Shown in pieces: positions 9,075-16,817 of a stretch of DNA of 64,000 bases. Made by a program: the position numbers and the translations under genes. Under the pieces are notes generated by a model. The model was given only the letters and a program-made list of their open reading frames with translations, did no database searches and was not told the DNA's origin. Source of the DNA: Patescibacteria group bacterium (GTDB taxonomy: Bacteria; Patescibacteriota; Patescibacteriia; 2-12-FULL-60-25); the NCBI GenBank assembly GCA_023229665.1, contig JALNYW010000002.1:202512-266511 (forward strand). Direction: 5' to 3'. Position 1 is the first letter of the stretch. Each line of letters begins with the position of its first letter.

Positions 9075-9326
9075 TCAGGCCTGCCCGTAGCTCGGGCAGT
9101 AGATGTGCCGGTAGAACGGGGTGCTGCAGCCGCCGTTGCCGCCGCCGGAGCACCACGCGTCCGCGGTGATCGCGGCGAACTCGGCGTCGCTCAGCTCGAG
9201 GCACCTCGCCTCGACGCCGCGCGTCTCGTGCGCGATCGCGTTGTCCTTCATGTTCTCGGTGCAGGCGGCCACGAGCTCGAGCTGGAGCTCGGGCTGAGGC
9301 TGGGAGGGGATCATCTGCCTGTTCAT
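9075..9326 (-). CDS. Small protein of unknown function (single-gene unit)
   Basis: The 83-residue product has four cysteines: one in ACTEN, one in GVEARCLEL and others in a Gly/Cys-rich stretch, CSGGGNGGCS. It ends HIYCPSYGQA. It has no signal peptide. The ATG at 9326 is preceded by GAGGAC, a moderate Shine-Dalgarno. A possible TTGAGT/GATAGT promoter lies upstream on the minus strand. It is flanked by its own terminator and uses C/G-ending codons like the other inserted units. I do not recognise a family. Confidence 0.55.
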   Translation of the reverse strand: MNRQMIPSQPQPELQLELVAACTENMKDNAIAHETRGVEARCLELSDAEFAAITADAWCSGGGNGGCSTPFYRHIYCPSYGQA

Positions 9327-9404
9327 CGCGTCCTCGTCGAAAGTCCCGGAAGAGATACCACATCACGATCGCGGCGGGACTATCCCGCGTCCGTGACCAG
9401 CCAC

Positions 9405-10049
9405 TCAAACAAAAAACGCCTTCTTTGTCAAGGCGTGGCTCTTCCGCGCGATGCCTCCGATCAGAGGCTGGTCGCAGTCGAGCAGGAGCTTGGTATACGC
9501 CTCCCACCCGTTCCCGCATTTTTCGGCGCGGGGGCATGGTGCTGGGGGCGCCTGCTTGCCGGGGAGCAGGTCAGCCGAGGGCTGTTTCAGCAGCTTCGTA
9601 TGGCGCCGGAGACGCAGTGCGCAACCGGGCGAAGCCACCAACGGCGGAGGGACAGGAGCGGCGACATCCGCTGAGTGTCCATGGGGCACCTCTGAGCCAT
9701 AGTCATCGTTTCGGCCGATCTTCCGCTTGGCGAACGGGCTATGCGGCCGGCCCGATATTCCCATCGTCTTCTTCGGAAGCTGCCCTGCTTCCACTGCGCA
9801 CCTACCATCCACGGCTGATCAGGCCAGAACGGTCAGCGCCGATGACGCGGGCGGGATCCGGTTTCGCTTGCGCGAAACCGGCTCTGCGACGGTACGGTTT
9901 CGATTCCTCCAGATCCGGTTTGCAGTCCCGGCCACCATGAGGGTGGGGTGGCCTCCCATCCAACAGGATCGAAACGGGTTAGGCCATGCGCCGAATGGTG
10001 CATGGACCGTAACGGGAGTTATTTTGTTAAAAATGGCATCTTTTAGCAA
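9405..10049 (-). other. Hairpin-rich minus-strand transcription unit, coding content unclear
   Basis: A possible minus-strand promoter, TTGCTA (10049-10044), 17 bases, then CAAAAT (10026-10021), faces left. It would read through several hairpins: GGCCACC/GGTGGCC near 9930-9953 and GGTTTCGC/GCGAAACC near 9860-9880. Further on, an ATG at 9682 has AGAGGTG five bases upstream but stays open for only 31 codons (to 9587). A different frame stays open to 9405 and is Pro/Ala-rich. A terminator follows at 9411-9436. This could be a frameshifted gene, a short peptide, or mainly a structured RNA. Confidence 0.35.
9411..9436 (-). terminator. Intrinsic terminator, minus strand
   Basis: ACGCCTT (9416-9422) pairs with AAGGCGT (9430-9436). 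On the minus strand six T residues follow. It ends leftward transcription through 9437-10020. Confidence 0.75.
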
Positions 10050-10132
10050 GAAAAGAATATCTTTTGTGCTTTTTCTTTTATATTAGCCAAATTTATTTTG
10101 CGAAGATTAGCCAAGAAAAATGTCATGTTTTA

Positions 10133-10161
10133 TTGACAAAATGGGCAATTTGTGCTATGAT
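10133..10161 (+). promoter_or_regulatory. Strong promoter of the first Asp-Ala-Gly lipoprotein
   Basis: TTGACA (10133-10138), a 17-base spacer, then TATGAT (10156-10161) preceded by TGC gives a near-consensus extended promoter. It lies in an AT-rich stretch (about 10020-10165) inside GC-rich surroundings. The direct repeat ATTAGCCAA occurs twice upstream (near 10083 and 10106). Confidence 0.85.
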
Positions 10162-10167
10162 GATTGG

Positions 10168-10328
10168 TTCTGAGAATGGCTGTTATGGCATGAACCGCGA
10201 GCTGAAATTCGCGTATTCATGAACATTAACAACTGAATTCCGAACCATTCCATGACCCACGAGGGTCATGAGATGAAACTGAGTTAGTTTCGGCTTCAAG
10301 CCGGGACGCCCTAACTGGGAGAAGATCG
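10168..10328 (+). promoter_or_regulatory. Structured 5' leader of the lipoprotein gene
   Basis: The roughly 160-base leader contains three successive hairpins: CGCGA/TCGCG (10196-10213), CATGACCC/GGGTCATG (10251-10270), and a two-part stem AGTTAG/CTAACT (10282-10316) enclosing CGGCTT/AAGCCG. The last stem ends just before the GGGAGA Shine-Dalgarno. This layout could control translation, but it does not match a riboswitch class that I can confirm. Confidence 0.5.
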
Positions 10329-11549
10329 ATGCGAACGAACCTGATGATCCTGGCGGTGTGTGCGATCGTGACCGGCTGCGACGGCTTCGGCCCCGCGCCC
10401 GGCACGGCGATGATGTCCGACGCGGGCGTGATGCCCGTGGGGGACGGAGGCCCCGAGCGGCCCCGTCCCACGACGGACGGCGGCATGGAGATGCCGCGAG
10501 AGACCGATAGCGGCACGCCCCTCGGGGAAGTGCCGGTGTCGGGGAGCGCGTGCGATCCCGACCGCGACCGCGAGACGTACGACTGCGCCCTCGAGGGGTG
10601 CGATCGCGCCTACCTCGTGTGCCTCGGCAACAGCCGTTGGCGCTGCGTGCCCGACACGGGCGCGATCTGCGAGATGCCCCGTCCGGAGACGGATGCGGGC
10701 GTCCCGAGCGTCGAGACCGACGCGGGTTCGCCCGCGGTCGGAACCGATGCCGGAACGCCGGTCGTCGACGCGGGTTCGCCCGCGCCGGCCTGCCTCGCCG
10801 ATACGGTGCAGTTCTGCCCGCTCGCGGCCGATGGATGCTTGCGCATGCGTCCGTGTAACCCGGTGACGGGCACGTACGACGGCGAGTGCCTCACGGTCTT
10901 CTGCCCTTCCACGGGCGCGGATGCGGGCACGGCTCCGGTCGATGCGGGTACGGACGCAGGTCCGCCGCCCGTGGTCGACGCCGGCAGCGATGCCGGAACG
11001 GACGCCGGAAGCGACGCGGGGACGGATGCGGGCAGCGATGCCGGCACTTCGGCCCTGGTGACGTACGAGATCCTCTTCAGTGTGGACTCGTCCGTGATCA
11101 CCCGTCCGATCCGTGACCTCGAGCTTCTCGAGGAGACGGCGGACGAGGGCGCGACGCACGCCGTCGCGGTGCCGGTCACCTGCCTGAACGGCGGCGGCCT
11201 CGGCGCCATGGTGACGGAGGGCGGTCGCTCCTACTACCGCTGCGACGTCTCCCGCCCCGCGGGCGCCCGCTTCGCCTTCGTCGGCCGAATCAACTTCACC
11301 GACGGCACGAACTGGGGCACGCTCTCGGGCTGGAACCGGACGGACTGCAACGACGTGGCCGGCACGACCCTCATCGAGCCGAACACGGCGGGGGTCTCCT
11401 GGATCATCCGCCGCCCGAGTGGAGCCTCGCTGCTCCCGTCGACCGGCTACCCGCTCGCCGAGAACTACCGGCACATCACGGAGGACGACGCGACGACGCG
11501 AGTCGTGGACGTCGTCTGCCGTCACATGCTGACGTTCTCCGCTCTCTGA
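10329..11549 (+). CDS. Lipoprotein with Asp-Ala-Gly repeats and a Cys-rich segment
   Basis: The 406-residue protein begins with a lipoprotein signal peptide ending VTGC (Cys17). A Cys-containing module follows (about 75-110, with CALEGCDRAYLVCLG). Many DAG/TDAG/SDAG units lie at about 120-245, and a globular domain follows to the end. Such Asp-Ala-Gly linkers between Cys-rich modules are familiar from myxobacterial surface proteins. It is probably exported and anchored by lipid. It has its own strong promoter, leader, GGGAGA ribosome site and terminator, and C/G-ending codons. A second copy of the design follows downstream. Confidence 0.75.
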   Translation: MRTNLMILAVCAIVTGCDGFGPAPGTAMMSDAGVMPVGDGGPERPRPTTDGGMEMPRETDSGTPLGEVPVSGSACDPDRDRETYDCALEGCDRAYLVCLGNSRWRCVPDTGAICEMPRPETDAGVPSVETDAGSPAVGTDAGTPVVDAGSPAPACLADTVQFCPLAADGCLRMRPCNPVTGTYDGECLTVFCPSTGADAGTAPVDAGTDAGPPPVVDAGSDAGTDAGSDAGTDAGSDAGTSALVTYEILFSVDSSVITRPIRDLELLEETADEGATHAVAVPVTCLNGGGLGAMVTEGGRSYYRCDVSRPAGARFAFVGRINFTDGTNWGTLSGWNRTDCNDVAGTTLIEPNTAGVSWIIRRPSGASLLPSTGYPLAENYRHITEDDATTRVVDVVCRHMLTFSAL

Positions 11550-11578
11550 GCTCTCCCCGCCTCGCGGGGGTGGTGCTC

Positions 11579-11622
11579 GCACCCGTTCTCTCGGTTACTC
11601 CGAGGGGCGGGTGCTTTTCTTT
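11579..11622 (+). terminator. Intrinsic terminator of the first lipoprotein gene
   Basis: GCACCCG (11579-11585) pairs with CGGGTGC (11608-11614) with an inner CTCGG/CCGAG stem, followed by TTTTCTTT. A smaller CCCCGC/GCGGGG hairpin lies at 11555-11569. Confidence 0.8.
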
Positions 11623-11718
11623 ATGCGTTTTTCCCTCTACCAAGCAAAAATCCGGCTCTTCCTGTCACAAATCGGGCAATAAACGACGTTTTTTCGCTGT
11701 GATGACACCCGTAACGGA

Positions 11719-11747
11719 TTGACATTTTTATTGTTTTATGCAAATGT
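11719..11747 (+). promoter_or_regulatory. Promoter of the second lipoprotein gene
   Basis: TTGACA (11719-11724), 17 bases, then AAATGT (11742-11747) preceded by TGC forms an extended -10. A TCCAGA/TCTGGA hairpin follows in the leader (11758-11775). The motif GGGCAAT occurs upstream of both lipoprotein genes. Confidence 0.55.
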
Positions 11748-11817
11748 CAGCCTGCAATCCAGAACGGTTTCTGGACTGACCTTTGACCTGTTCCACAACG
11801 AGAGAGGAGGTGCGCCC

Positions 11818-13308
11818 ATGAAGCGCATCAACGCGATGTTCGTCCTCGTGGTCGCCCTCCTGGCGACTGCGCTCACCGGCTGCCCCATGGGCAGCCCTCC
11901 GCCCGCGACGGGCTCCTGCCCGAACCGCGGCGACTCGATGCTGTGCACCCAGTCCAACGGGTGCGAGGGCATCCAGGTCTGCGGCTTCACGTCGCTTCCC
12001 GGCGGCGGACACGGCACCGACCTGCACTGGGGTCTGTGCACCGGCCCGGAGTCCTGCGCGATGCCCGTCGACACGGGCGTCGCGATGATGGACGGCGGCA
12101 CGACGGTTCCCGACGGCGGCACGCCCGACGACGGCGGCATGACCGGCAGCGATGCCGGGACGCCGCCGGTCGACGCGGGTCCGACGTGCGATCCGAGCAT
12201 CGTGCGGAGCTGCACCGGCGCGTGTGGCGTTCCCGGCGCGATCGGCTTCCTGGTCGATTCGTGCGATCCGACCAGTCCCTGCGTGCGTGACCTCACCGAC
12301 CTGACGGGAGGCTGCACGACGGTCACGCCGAGCGACTGCCCGTGCGTGGGCATCGAGTGCTCGCTGATCGTCGCCTGCCTCACGGTGTGCGACTACGCGG
12401 GCGTGCAGACCTGGCAGGACTTCTGCCTCGGCGACGCCTGCTACCCGATCTTCCCGGAGTCGTGCATGCCGGGAACCGATGCCGGCATGATGATGTCGGT
12501 CGATGCGGGGACGGACGCAGGTCCGCCCGCGATGTCCGACGCGGGGACCGATAGCGGTCCTCCCGTCATGACGGACGCCGGCAGCGATGCCGGACCCGGG
12601 ACGATGGCCGACGCGGGTGCGGGAGCCATGGATGCGGGTACGGACGCGGGTCCGCCTCCGGTCGATGCGGGCATGGACTCCGGTCCTCCGCCCGTCGACG
12701 CCGGGAGCGACAGCGGCCCGCCCGTGATGGCCGATGCCGGAACGGACGCCGGCCGCGATGCCGGTCCGCCGGCCTGCGTGCCGACGGGTCCCGAGATCTG
12801 CGGCAACGCCGCGGACGAGGACTGCAGCGGTTCCGCTGCGACCTGCCCGTCTGGCGTCACGAGCTCCGGCTTCGACGTCATCCTCAGCGCGGCTGGTCAG
12901 GCGATGTGCGCTCCCAGCGGCGTCACCCGGTGCTACGACTCGGCCGGTGATCAGCACGACTCCGCGCTCGGAGGCGCGCTCCACGTGGCGGCGAGCGAGT
13001 TCGCCTCGTTCGGTCACATCCCGACGACGGTGATCTGCCCGTCGCAGCCGTACACGCGTCTGTACTACGGCCTCACGGCCGCGGAACGGCGCGCACTGCT
13101 CGGTCAGCGCGTGACCACCTGGGACCCGGGCATCACGATCTGGCTCAACGGGGTCAACGTGACGGCCAATTCCTGGTTCTGCTGGGACGAGACGTACGCG
13201 ACGGCGCATGCGGGTTCGTCGCGATCCACGTGGGACGCGGACTACATCCGCATGACCACGAGCCTCGACTTCCCGCTGACGGGCTGCCGCTCGGACACGG
13301 GCCCCTGA
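11818..13308 (+). CDS. Lipoprotein with Asp-Ala-Gly repeats and a MopE-like Cys motif
   Basis: The ATG at 11818 has an ideal Shine-Dalgarno (GAGGAGGTG), so earlier in-frame codons are ignored. The 496-residue product has a lipoprotein signal with LTGC (Cys22). Two Cys-rich segments follow (about 28-75 and 120-215), then a long run of DAG-containing units (about 218-316). Next comes PEICGNAADEDCSGSAATC, which resembles the short metal-binding motif of MopE-like myxobacterial proteins. A final domain of about 150 residues ends the protein. It is a paralogue in design of the upstream lipoprotein, and both have private promoters and terminators. Horizontal origin is inferred. Confidence 0.75.
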   Translation: MKRINAMFVLVVALLATALTGCPMGSPPPATGSCPNRGDSMLCTQSNGCEGIQVCGFTSLPGGGHGTDLHWGLCTGPESCAMPVDTGVAMMDGGTTVPDGGTPDDGGMTGSDAGTPPVDAGPTCDPSIVRSCTGACGVPGAIGFLVDSCDPTSPCVRDLTDLTGGCTTVTPSDCPCVGIECSLIVACLTVCDYAGVQTWQDFCLGDACYPIFPESCMPGTDAGMMMSVDAGTDAGPPAMSDAGTDSGPPVMTDAGSDAGPGTMADAGAGAMDAGTDAGPPPVDAGMDSGPPPVDAGSDSGPPVMADAGTDAGRDAGPPACVPTGPEICGNAADEDCSGSAATCPSGVTSSGFDVILSAAGQAMCAPSGVTRCYDSAGDQHDSALGGALHVAASEFASFGHIPTTVICPSQPYTRLYYGLTAAERRALLGQRVTTWDPGITIWLNGVNVTANSWFCWDETYATAHAGSSRSTWDADYIRMTTSLDFPLTGCRSDTGP

Positions 13309-13330
13309 CCTCTCGGGGTCGACAACAGCT

Positions 13331-13376
13331 GACCCGCCACAACTTCTTCGCAGAAGATGTGGGCGGGTCTTTTTCT
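13331..13376 (+). terminator. Intrinsic terminator of the second lipoprotein gene
   Basis: ACCCGCC at 13332 pairs with GGGCGGGT ending at 13369, extended by an inner CTTCT/AGAAG stem. TTTTTCTTTTC follows. Confidence 0.8.
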
Positions 13377-13394
13377 TTTCTTGAAACCTTGGGG

Positions 13395-13400
13395 TACACT
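13395..13400 (+). promoter_or_regulatory. -10 element of the small membrane protein gene
   Basis: TACACT lies exactly six bases before the ATG at 13407. No Shine-Dalgarno is present. Confidence 0.5.
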
Positions 13401-13406
13401 TTGGCC

Positions 13407-13646
13407 ATGCAAAACCGCGAAATCGTCCGCTACCTGATCGCCGGTTTGATTTGCGCGGTGGGATTGGTATTACTGGGATTCGGTCCTTTACTCATGGCAA
13501 AGGAAGATGTGTGGGCGGCGTCCACCGATTCCCGGATGGCCATGCCCATCGGCGAAAGCAAGCCGATGGAAGCAGTCGCTCCTTTTGAAATGAAAAGCCC
13601 CGGATACGGCGGGGCTGAATTCATCAAAAAACAGTTCGGACGTTAA
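13407..13646 (+). CDS. Small single-pass membrane protein
   Basis: The 79-residue product begins QNREIVRYLIAGLICAVG and has one transmembrane helix (about 8-29). A short outer or periplasmic tail rich in Met, Pro and Gly follows. No family was recognised. The -10 box six bases upstream supports this start. Its TAA overlaps the TAA of the convergent gene at 13643, so no terminator separates them. Confidence 0.65.
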   Translation: MQNREIVRYLIAGLICAVGLVLLGFGPLLMAKEDVWAASTDSRMAMPIGESKPMEAVAPFEMKSPGYGGAEFIKKQFGR

Positions 13647-14194
13647 TTTCGTTTTTTCGATTTTGACCGTTCGGCCACGCCCTGCACCATACGGTGCTGG
13701 GCCACGCGCCGGACGGTTTTATAAAAGGCTTCCACCGTGGGCGTGAGCGAAGATTGGCGGCGGACGCGGCGGCCGAGCAGGTTCCGGCGCGTGGTTTTGA
13801 TATTCGCGGTTTCCGCGAGATAGGCGATGATACCGGTGGGATCATTCACGAACAGGATGGGGCCAAGCTCGGCAAAGTCAGCTTTTTCCCAATCGGATTT
13901 CGGTGCGACCAACAACACGCTACGGTGTCGTTCCAAGAGCGCGCGCACATGATCAAGCGAAGCATGCGAGGGCGCGCGCGAAGGGACGCTGCAAATCACC
14001 AAGTCATAATTCTTCCGCAAGACATGGGCCTCTTCGGCCGCCGCTTCATCCACCTGCTTGAGATCGGGGAGAAACGCGCGCATAAGCGGGGCGTAGAGCG
14101 CTTCGCCGTCATGGGCTTCGAGGACGCTTTTCGCGCCGCACGCCGCGACCAAATCGAGGACTTTCGGGATGTGATGATAGTCGAGACGGGACAT
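13643..14194 (-). CDS. Conserved-looking protein of unknown function
   Basis: The ATG at 14194 is preferred over 14212 because TTGCGG, 17 bases and GATACT end six bases before it. The 183-residue product starts SRLDYHHIPKVLDLV and has alternating strand-helix segments (VLEAHDGEAL, YDLVICSVPS, SVLLVAPKSDW, GPILFVNDPTG) that look like a Rossmann-type fold. A basic C-terminus follows. A degenerate methyltransferase is possible, but a clear cofactor-binding Gly motif is missing. Confidence 0.6.
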   Translation of the reverse strand: MSRLDYHHIPKVLDLVAACGAKSVLEAHDGEALYAPLMRAFLPDLKQVDEAAAEEAHVLRKNYDLVICSVPSRAPSHASLDHVRALLERHRSVLLVAPKSDWEKADFAELGPILFVNDPTGIIAYLAETANIKTTRRNLLGRRVRRQSSLTPTVEAFYKTVRRVAQHRMVQGVAERSKSKKRN

Positions 14195-14239
14195 GCCGTA
14201 AGTATCAGGCAATGAGGCACAAGCCGCAAGGGGTAAATA

Positions 14240-14248
14240 TGCTATGAT
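14240..14248 (+). promoter_or_regulatory. Extended -10 element of the O-antigen ligase gene
   Basis: TGC followed by TATGAT (14243-14248) lies six bases before the GTG start at 14255. The transcript would be leaderless. Confidence 0.6.
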
Positions 14249-14254
14249 TTCCGC

Positions 14255-15724
14255 GTGAATACGGAGGTGTTCTTTCCGCGGGATTCCATCTGGCCACGCG
14301 TGGCTTGGGGCGTATTTTTGCTGTCCGCATTGGCGCTGCTCGCGATCACGGCGGATACGCGCGTCGCCATCACGTTCGTCATGACGGCCGGGTTGATCGT
14401 TGCGCTCGCCTGGAGATATCCGTACGCCATGCTCGCGGCCTGGATGCCGCTGTCCTTTTTACTCGGCGTCCAAGTGATGGTGTCCACCGGGTATTACCGC
14501 ATCGGCGAACGAAGTTTTGGCACGACATTGGAACTGACCATCGGGGAAGTCCTGGCGATGGGATTGGTCGCGGCGTGGGCCTTGCGCATGCTGCTTTTGT
14601 GGCGCGGCAGGCGTGACCGGTATTGGCAGCCGTATTTGCCGCTCGTCCTTCCATTCGCCGCCCTCGCCCTCGCGCATTTCGTTTCCTATTACGGTCCGGG
14701 ACAGCCGGCCTTGGGGGAGGTGCTGCGATTCGTGAGCCGCTACCAGGTGTTCGTCTACCTTTCGTGCATTGCGCTCACGGTGAATTTCGTCCGGTCCAAA
14801 AAACGGTTGCGCCAAATGTTGATCGCCATGACCATGCTGGGCGTCGTGTTCGCGTTCGATGGCCTACGCAATATGGTGGTGATCAATTCCGGAGGGATCT
14901 CCATACGCCAGGCGCAGCCGGCCGCGATTTTGGAAGTGAATCCGCTCGGCGGGAACCAGCATTCCCTCGCCGAGACGCTGATCGTTTGCCTTGGATGCGC
15001 CTTGGCGTATGCCGCCATTCTTTCGCCGACATCCAAGCGCCGACGTATGACTTTGTTCGCCGCCGGTCTGATGTTCGTCGTGTGCATCCTGACGTTTTCA
15101 CGTACGGCATGGATCGTGCTCGCATTGGAAGTCTTGGTTTTGGGCGCAACGATTTTTCGTGAAGACGCGCGGCGCTATCGTCGAGAAATTCAATACGCTT
15201 TGTATGCGGCCGTGCCACTAGGTTTGCTCATGGTCGCGTATTCATTGACCCGCGGCTCACTCGGTTCTTTGGATGCGCGTGCCGCGCTCACCGCCATCGC
15301 ATGGACCATGTTCCAGGGCAGTCCGTGGTTCGGCGTCGGCGCGGGCACCTTCGTGGGTCGCGTCACGAATTCATATGCCTATTTGGCCGAGTTCGGCGTT
15401 CCGCTTGATTCGCACGGCGTCATCCAAAAGATCGGCGCTGAAGCCGGCGTGTTCGGTCTCGCGGCTTTTGCGTGGGTGGTGGCCGAAACCATGCGGCTGG
15501 TAGGCAAGGCATGGAACGGCATCCCGCGCGAACGGCCGGAATATGTTTCCTATGTCGTGCTCGTCACTACGGCCGGCGCGATGTTTTTGTACCAACTCAC
15601 CAGCACGAGTTATTGGACGCCGCGATTGTGGCTTCCCGTCGGGCTGATGTTGGCCGCCGGACGCATCTTCGGCCGCCACGAAGCGGATCGCGAACCCGAT
15701 TTCCTCCGACCCTCCCATGGCTAA
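14255..15724 (+). CDS. O-antigen ligase/polymerase family membrane protein
   Basis: The 489-residue protein starts with GTG, placed six bases after a -10. It has about eleven hydrophobic segments and the Wzy_C-type pattern: LTFSRTAWIVLALEVLVLG and, later, a loop with PWFGVGAGTFVGRV. These proteins polymerise glycans or ligate them to lipid or protein carriers at the outer face of the membrane. Two GT4 genes follow directly with overlapping ends, so this is an operon for a surface glycan. A second, shorter family member lies at 52241-53461. Confidence 0.85.
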   Translation: MNTEVFFPRDSIWPRVAWGVFLLSALALLAITADTRVAITFVMTAGLIVALAWRYPYAMLAAWMPLSFLLGVQVMVSTGYYRIGERSFGTTLELTIGEVLAMGLVAAWALRMLLLWRGRRDRYWQPYLPLVLPFAALALAHFVSYYGPGQPALGEVLRFVSRYQVFVYLSCIALTVNFVRSKKRLRQMLIAMTMLGVVFAFDGLRNMVVINSGGISIRQAQPAAILEVNPLGGNQHSLAETLIVCLGCALAYAAILSPTSKRRRMTLFAAGLMFVVCILTFSRTAWIVLALEVLVLGATIFREDARRYRREIQYALYAAVPLGLLMVAYSLTRGSLGSLDARAALTAIAWTMFQGSPWFGVGAGTFVGRVTNSYAYLAEFGVPLDSHGVIQKIGAEAGVFGLAAFAWVVAETMRLVGKAWNGIPRERPEYVSYVVLVTTAGAMFLYQLTSTSYWTPRLWLPVGLMLAAGRIFGRHEADREPDFLRPSHG

Positions 15725-16817
15725 GCCTCTTGTCACGCATGTTTTGTGGACGCTGGGGCGCGGCGGCGCCGAGCGGATGGTATTTGATTTGGCGCGCCGC
15801 TTGCCGGACCTTGGCTATTCCGTGCGCGTCGTGGCTGCAGGAGGGGGAGGCGACATGGAAGAGGATTTCGCGCACGCCGGAATTCCGTTGGCATTGAATC
15901 CGAATCCCGGCTCGCGCCGCGCCGCCGTCGCGTTTTTGCGCCAAGAGCTGTCCGAGCATCGTCCGGCGATTTGGCACACGCATCTCACGCCGGTCTGGGG
16001 AGGATTCGCGGCGCGCTCATCCTTCGTGCGTCCGTGGGTCGCGACCGTGCATGGATATGAAAGCGGTTTGCCGTGGTTGATGCGTCTCGCGCGCAGCTTC
16101 GCGTATCGCCGCGCCGACTATGTCGTATGCGTTTCCGAAGCCGTTCGCGCGTCGCTCCGCCGTTCCGGAGGATTGGGCCCGAACCGTTCATCCGTCATTC
16201 CGCCCGGGATTGATCCGGACCGGTTCCGTCCGCGCGAACCGCATCTGGCAAGTGACACGCCGGAGCTCTTAACCGTGTCCCGTCTCGTTCCTGAAAAAGG
16301 CCTGGATGTATTGCTTGAGGCGTTGTCTGGCGTTTTGCGTCCGTGGCGCCTGACGATGGTGGGCGATGGGCCGGAGCTTCCCGCGCTCAAACGCCAGGCC
16401 GAGGTGCTCGGTATTTTGCCACGCGTGCGTTTTGTCGGCGCGGTCGCCGATCCTTCCTCGTTTTATCAGCGCGCCGATTTGTTTTGTTTTCCATCGCGTT
16501 CCGAAGGGCAGGGGATTGCCTTACTCGAAGCCGCAGCTGCGCGTGTTCCCGCTCTCTCCAGCGATCTGCCCGCCGTACGCGAAGCGTTTGGCGAGGATGC
16601 CGTCGCCTATGCCCCGGCCGACGATGTTGACGCGTGGCGCCGGGCCTTGGAACGGGCATTGGCCCGTTATCCGGAAGCGCTGGCGCGTGCCGATCGCGCA
16701 CAGGCCGCCGTCTCTTCGCGCTATACTCTCGACGTGATGGCCAAGTCGCACGCCGAATTGTATCGGCGCTTGCTTGGCCGCCGGCATGCGCCGGATGGCG
16801 CATCCCGCCGCGTATGA
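15717..16817 (+). CDS. Glycosyltransferase family 4
   Basis: The ATG at 15717 overlaps the preceding gene by eight bases. The 366-residue GT-B protein has LGRGGAERMVFDLAR near the N-terminus, TVHGYESG in the acceptor region and FPSRSEGQGIALLEAAA as the E-x7-E site. It lacks membrane segments. It probably builds the glycan handled by the upstream ligase. Its TGA overlaps the next ATG (ATGA), so translation is coupled. Confidence 0.87.
   Translation: MAKPLVTHVLWTLGRGGAERMVFDLARRLPDLGYSVRVVAAGGGGDMEEDFAHAGIPLALNPNPGSRRAAVAFLRQELSEHRPAIWHTHLTPVWGGFAARSSFVRPWVATVHGYESGLPWLMRLARSFAYRRADYVVCVSEAVRASLRRSGGLGPNRSSVIPPGIDPDRFRPREPHLASDTPELLTVSRLVPEKGLDVLLEALSGVLRPWRLTMVGDGPELPALKRQAEVLGILPRVRFVGAVADPSSFYQRADLFCFPSRSEGQGIALLEAAAARVPALSSDLPAVREAFGEDAVAYAPADDVDAWRRALERALARYPEALARADRAQAAVSSRYTLDVMAKSHAELYRRLLGRRHAPDGASRRV

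Noticed and set aside
9880..9915. GGTTTCGATTCC resembling a tRNA T-arm
   Set aside because: The flanking bases do not pair as a T-stem and no acceptor or anticodon arm is found.
10280..10320. CCGGGACGCC stretch resembling part of a cyclic di-GMP (GEMM) riboswitch
   Set aside because: The other conserved part (GGGCAAACC-like) and the expected stems are missing, so only a structured leader is reported.
11728..13209. 493-codon open frame antisense to the second lipoprotein (and 423 codons antisense to the first)
   Set aside because: The composition is Arg/Ala/His-rich, caused by reading DAG-repeat codons backwards. The plus-strand frames have signal peptides and Shine-Dalgarno sites.
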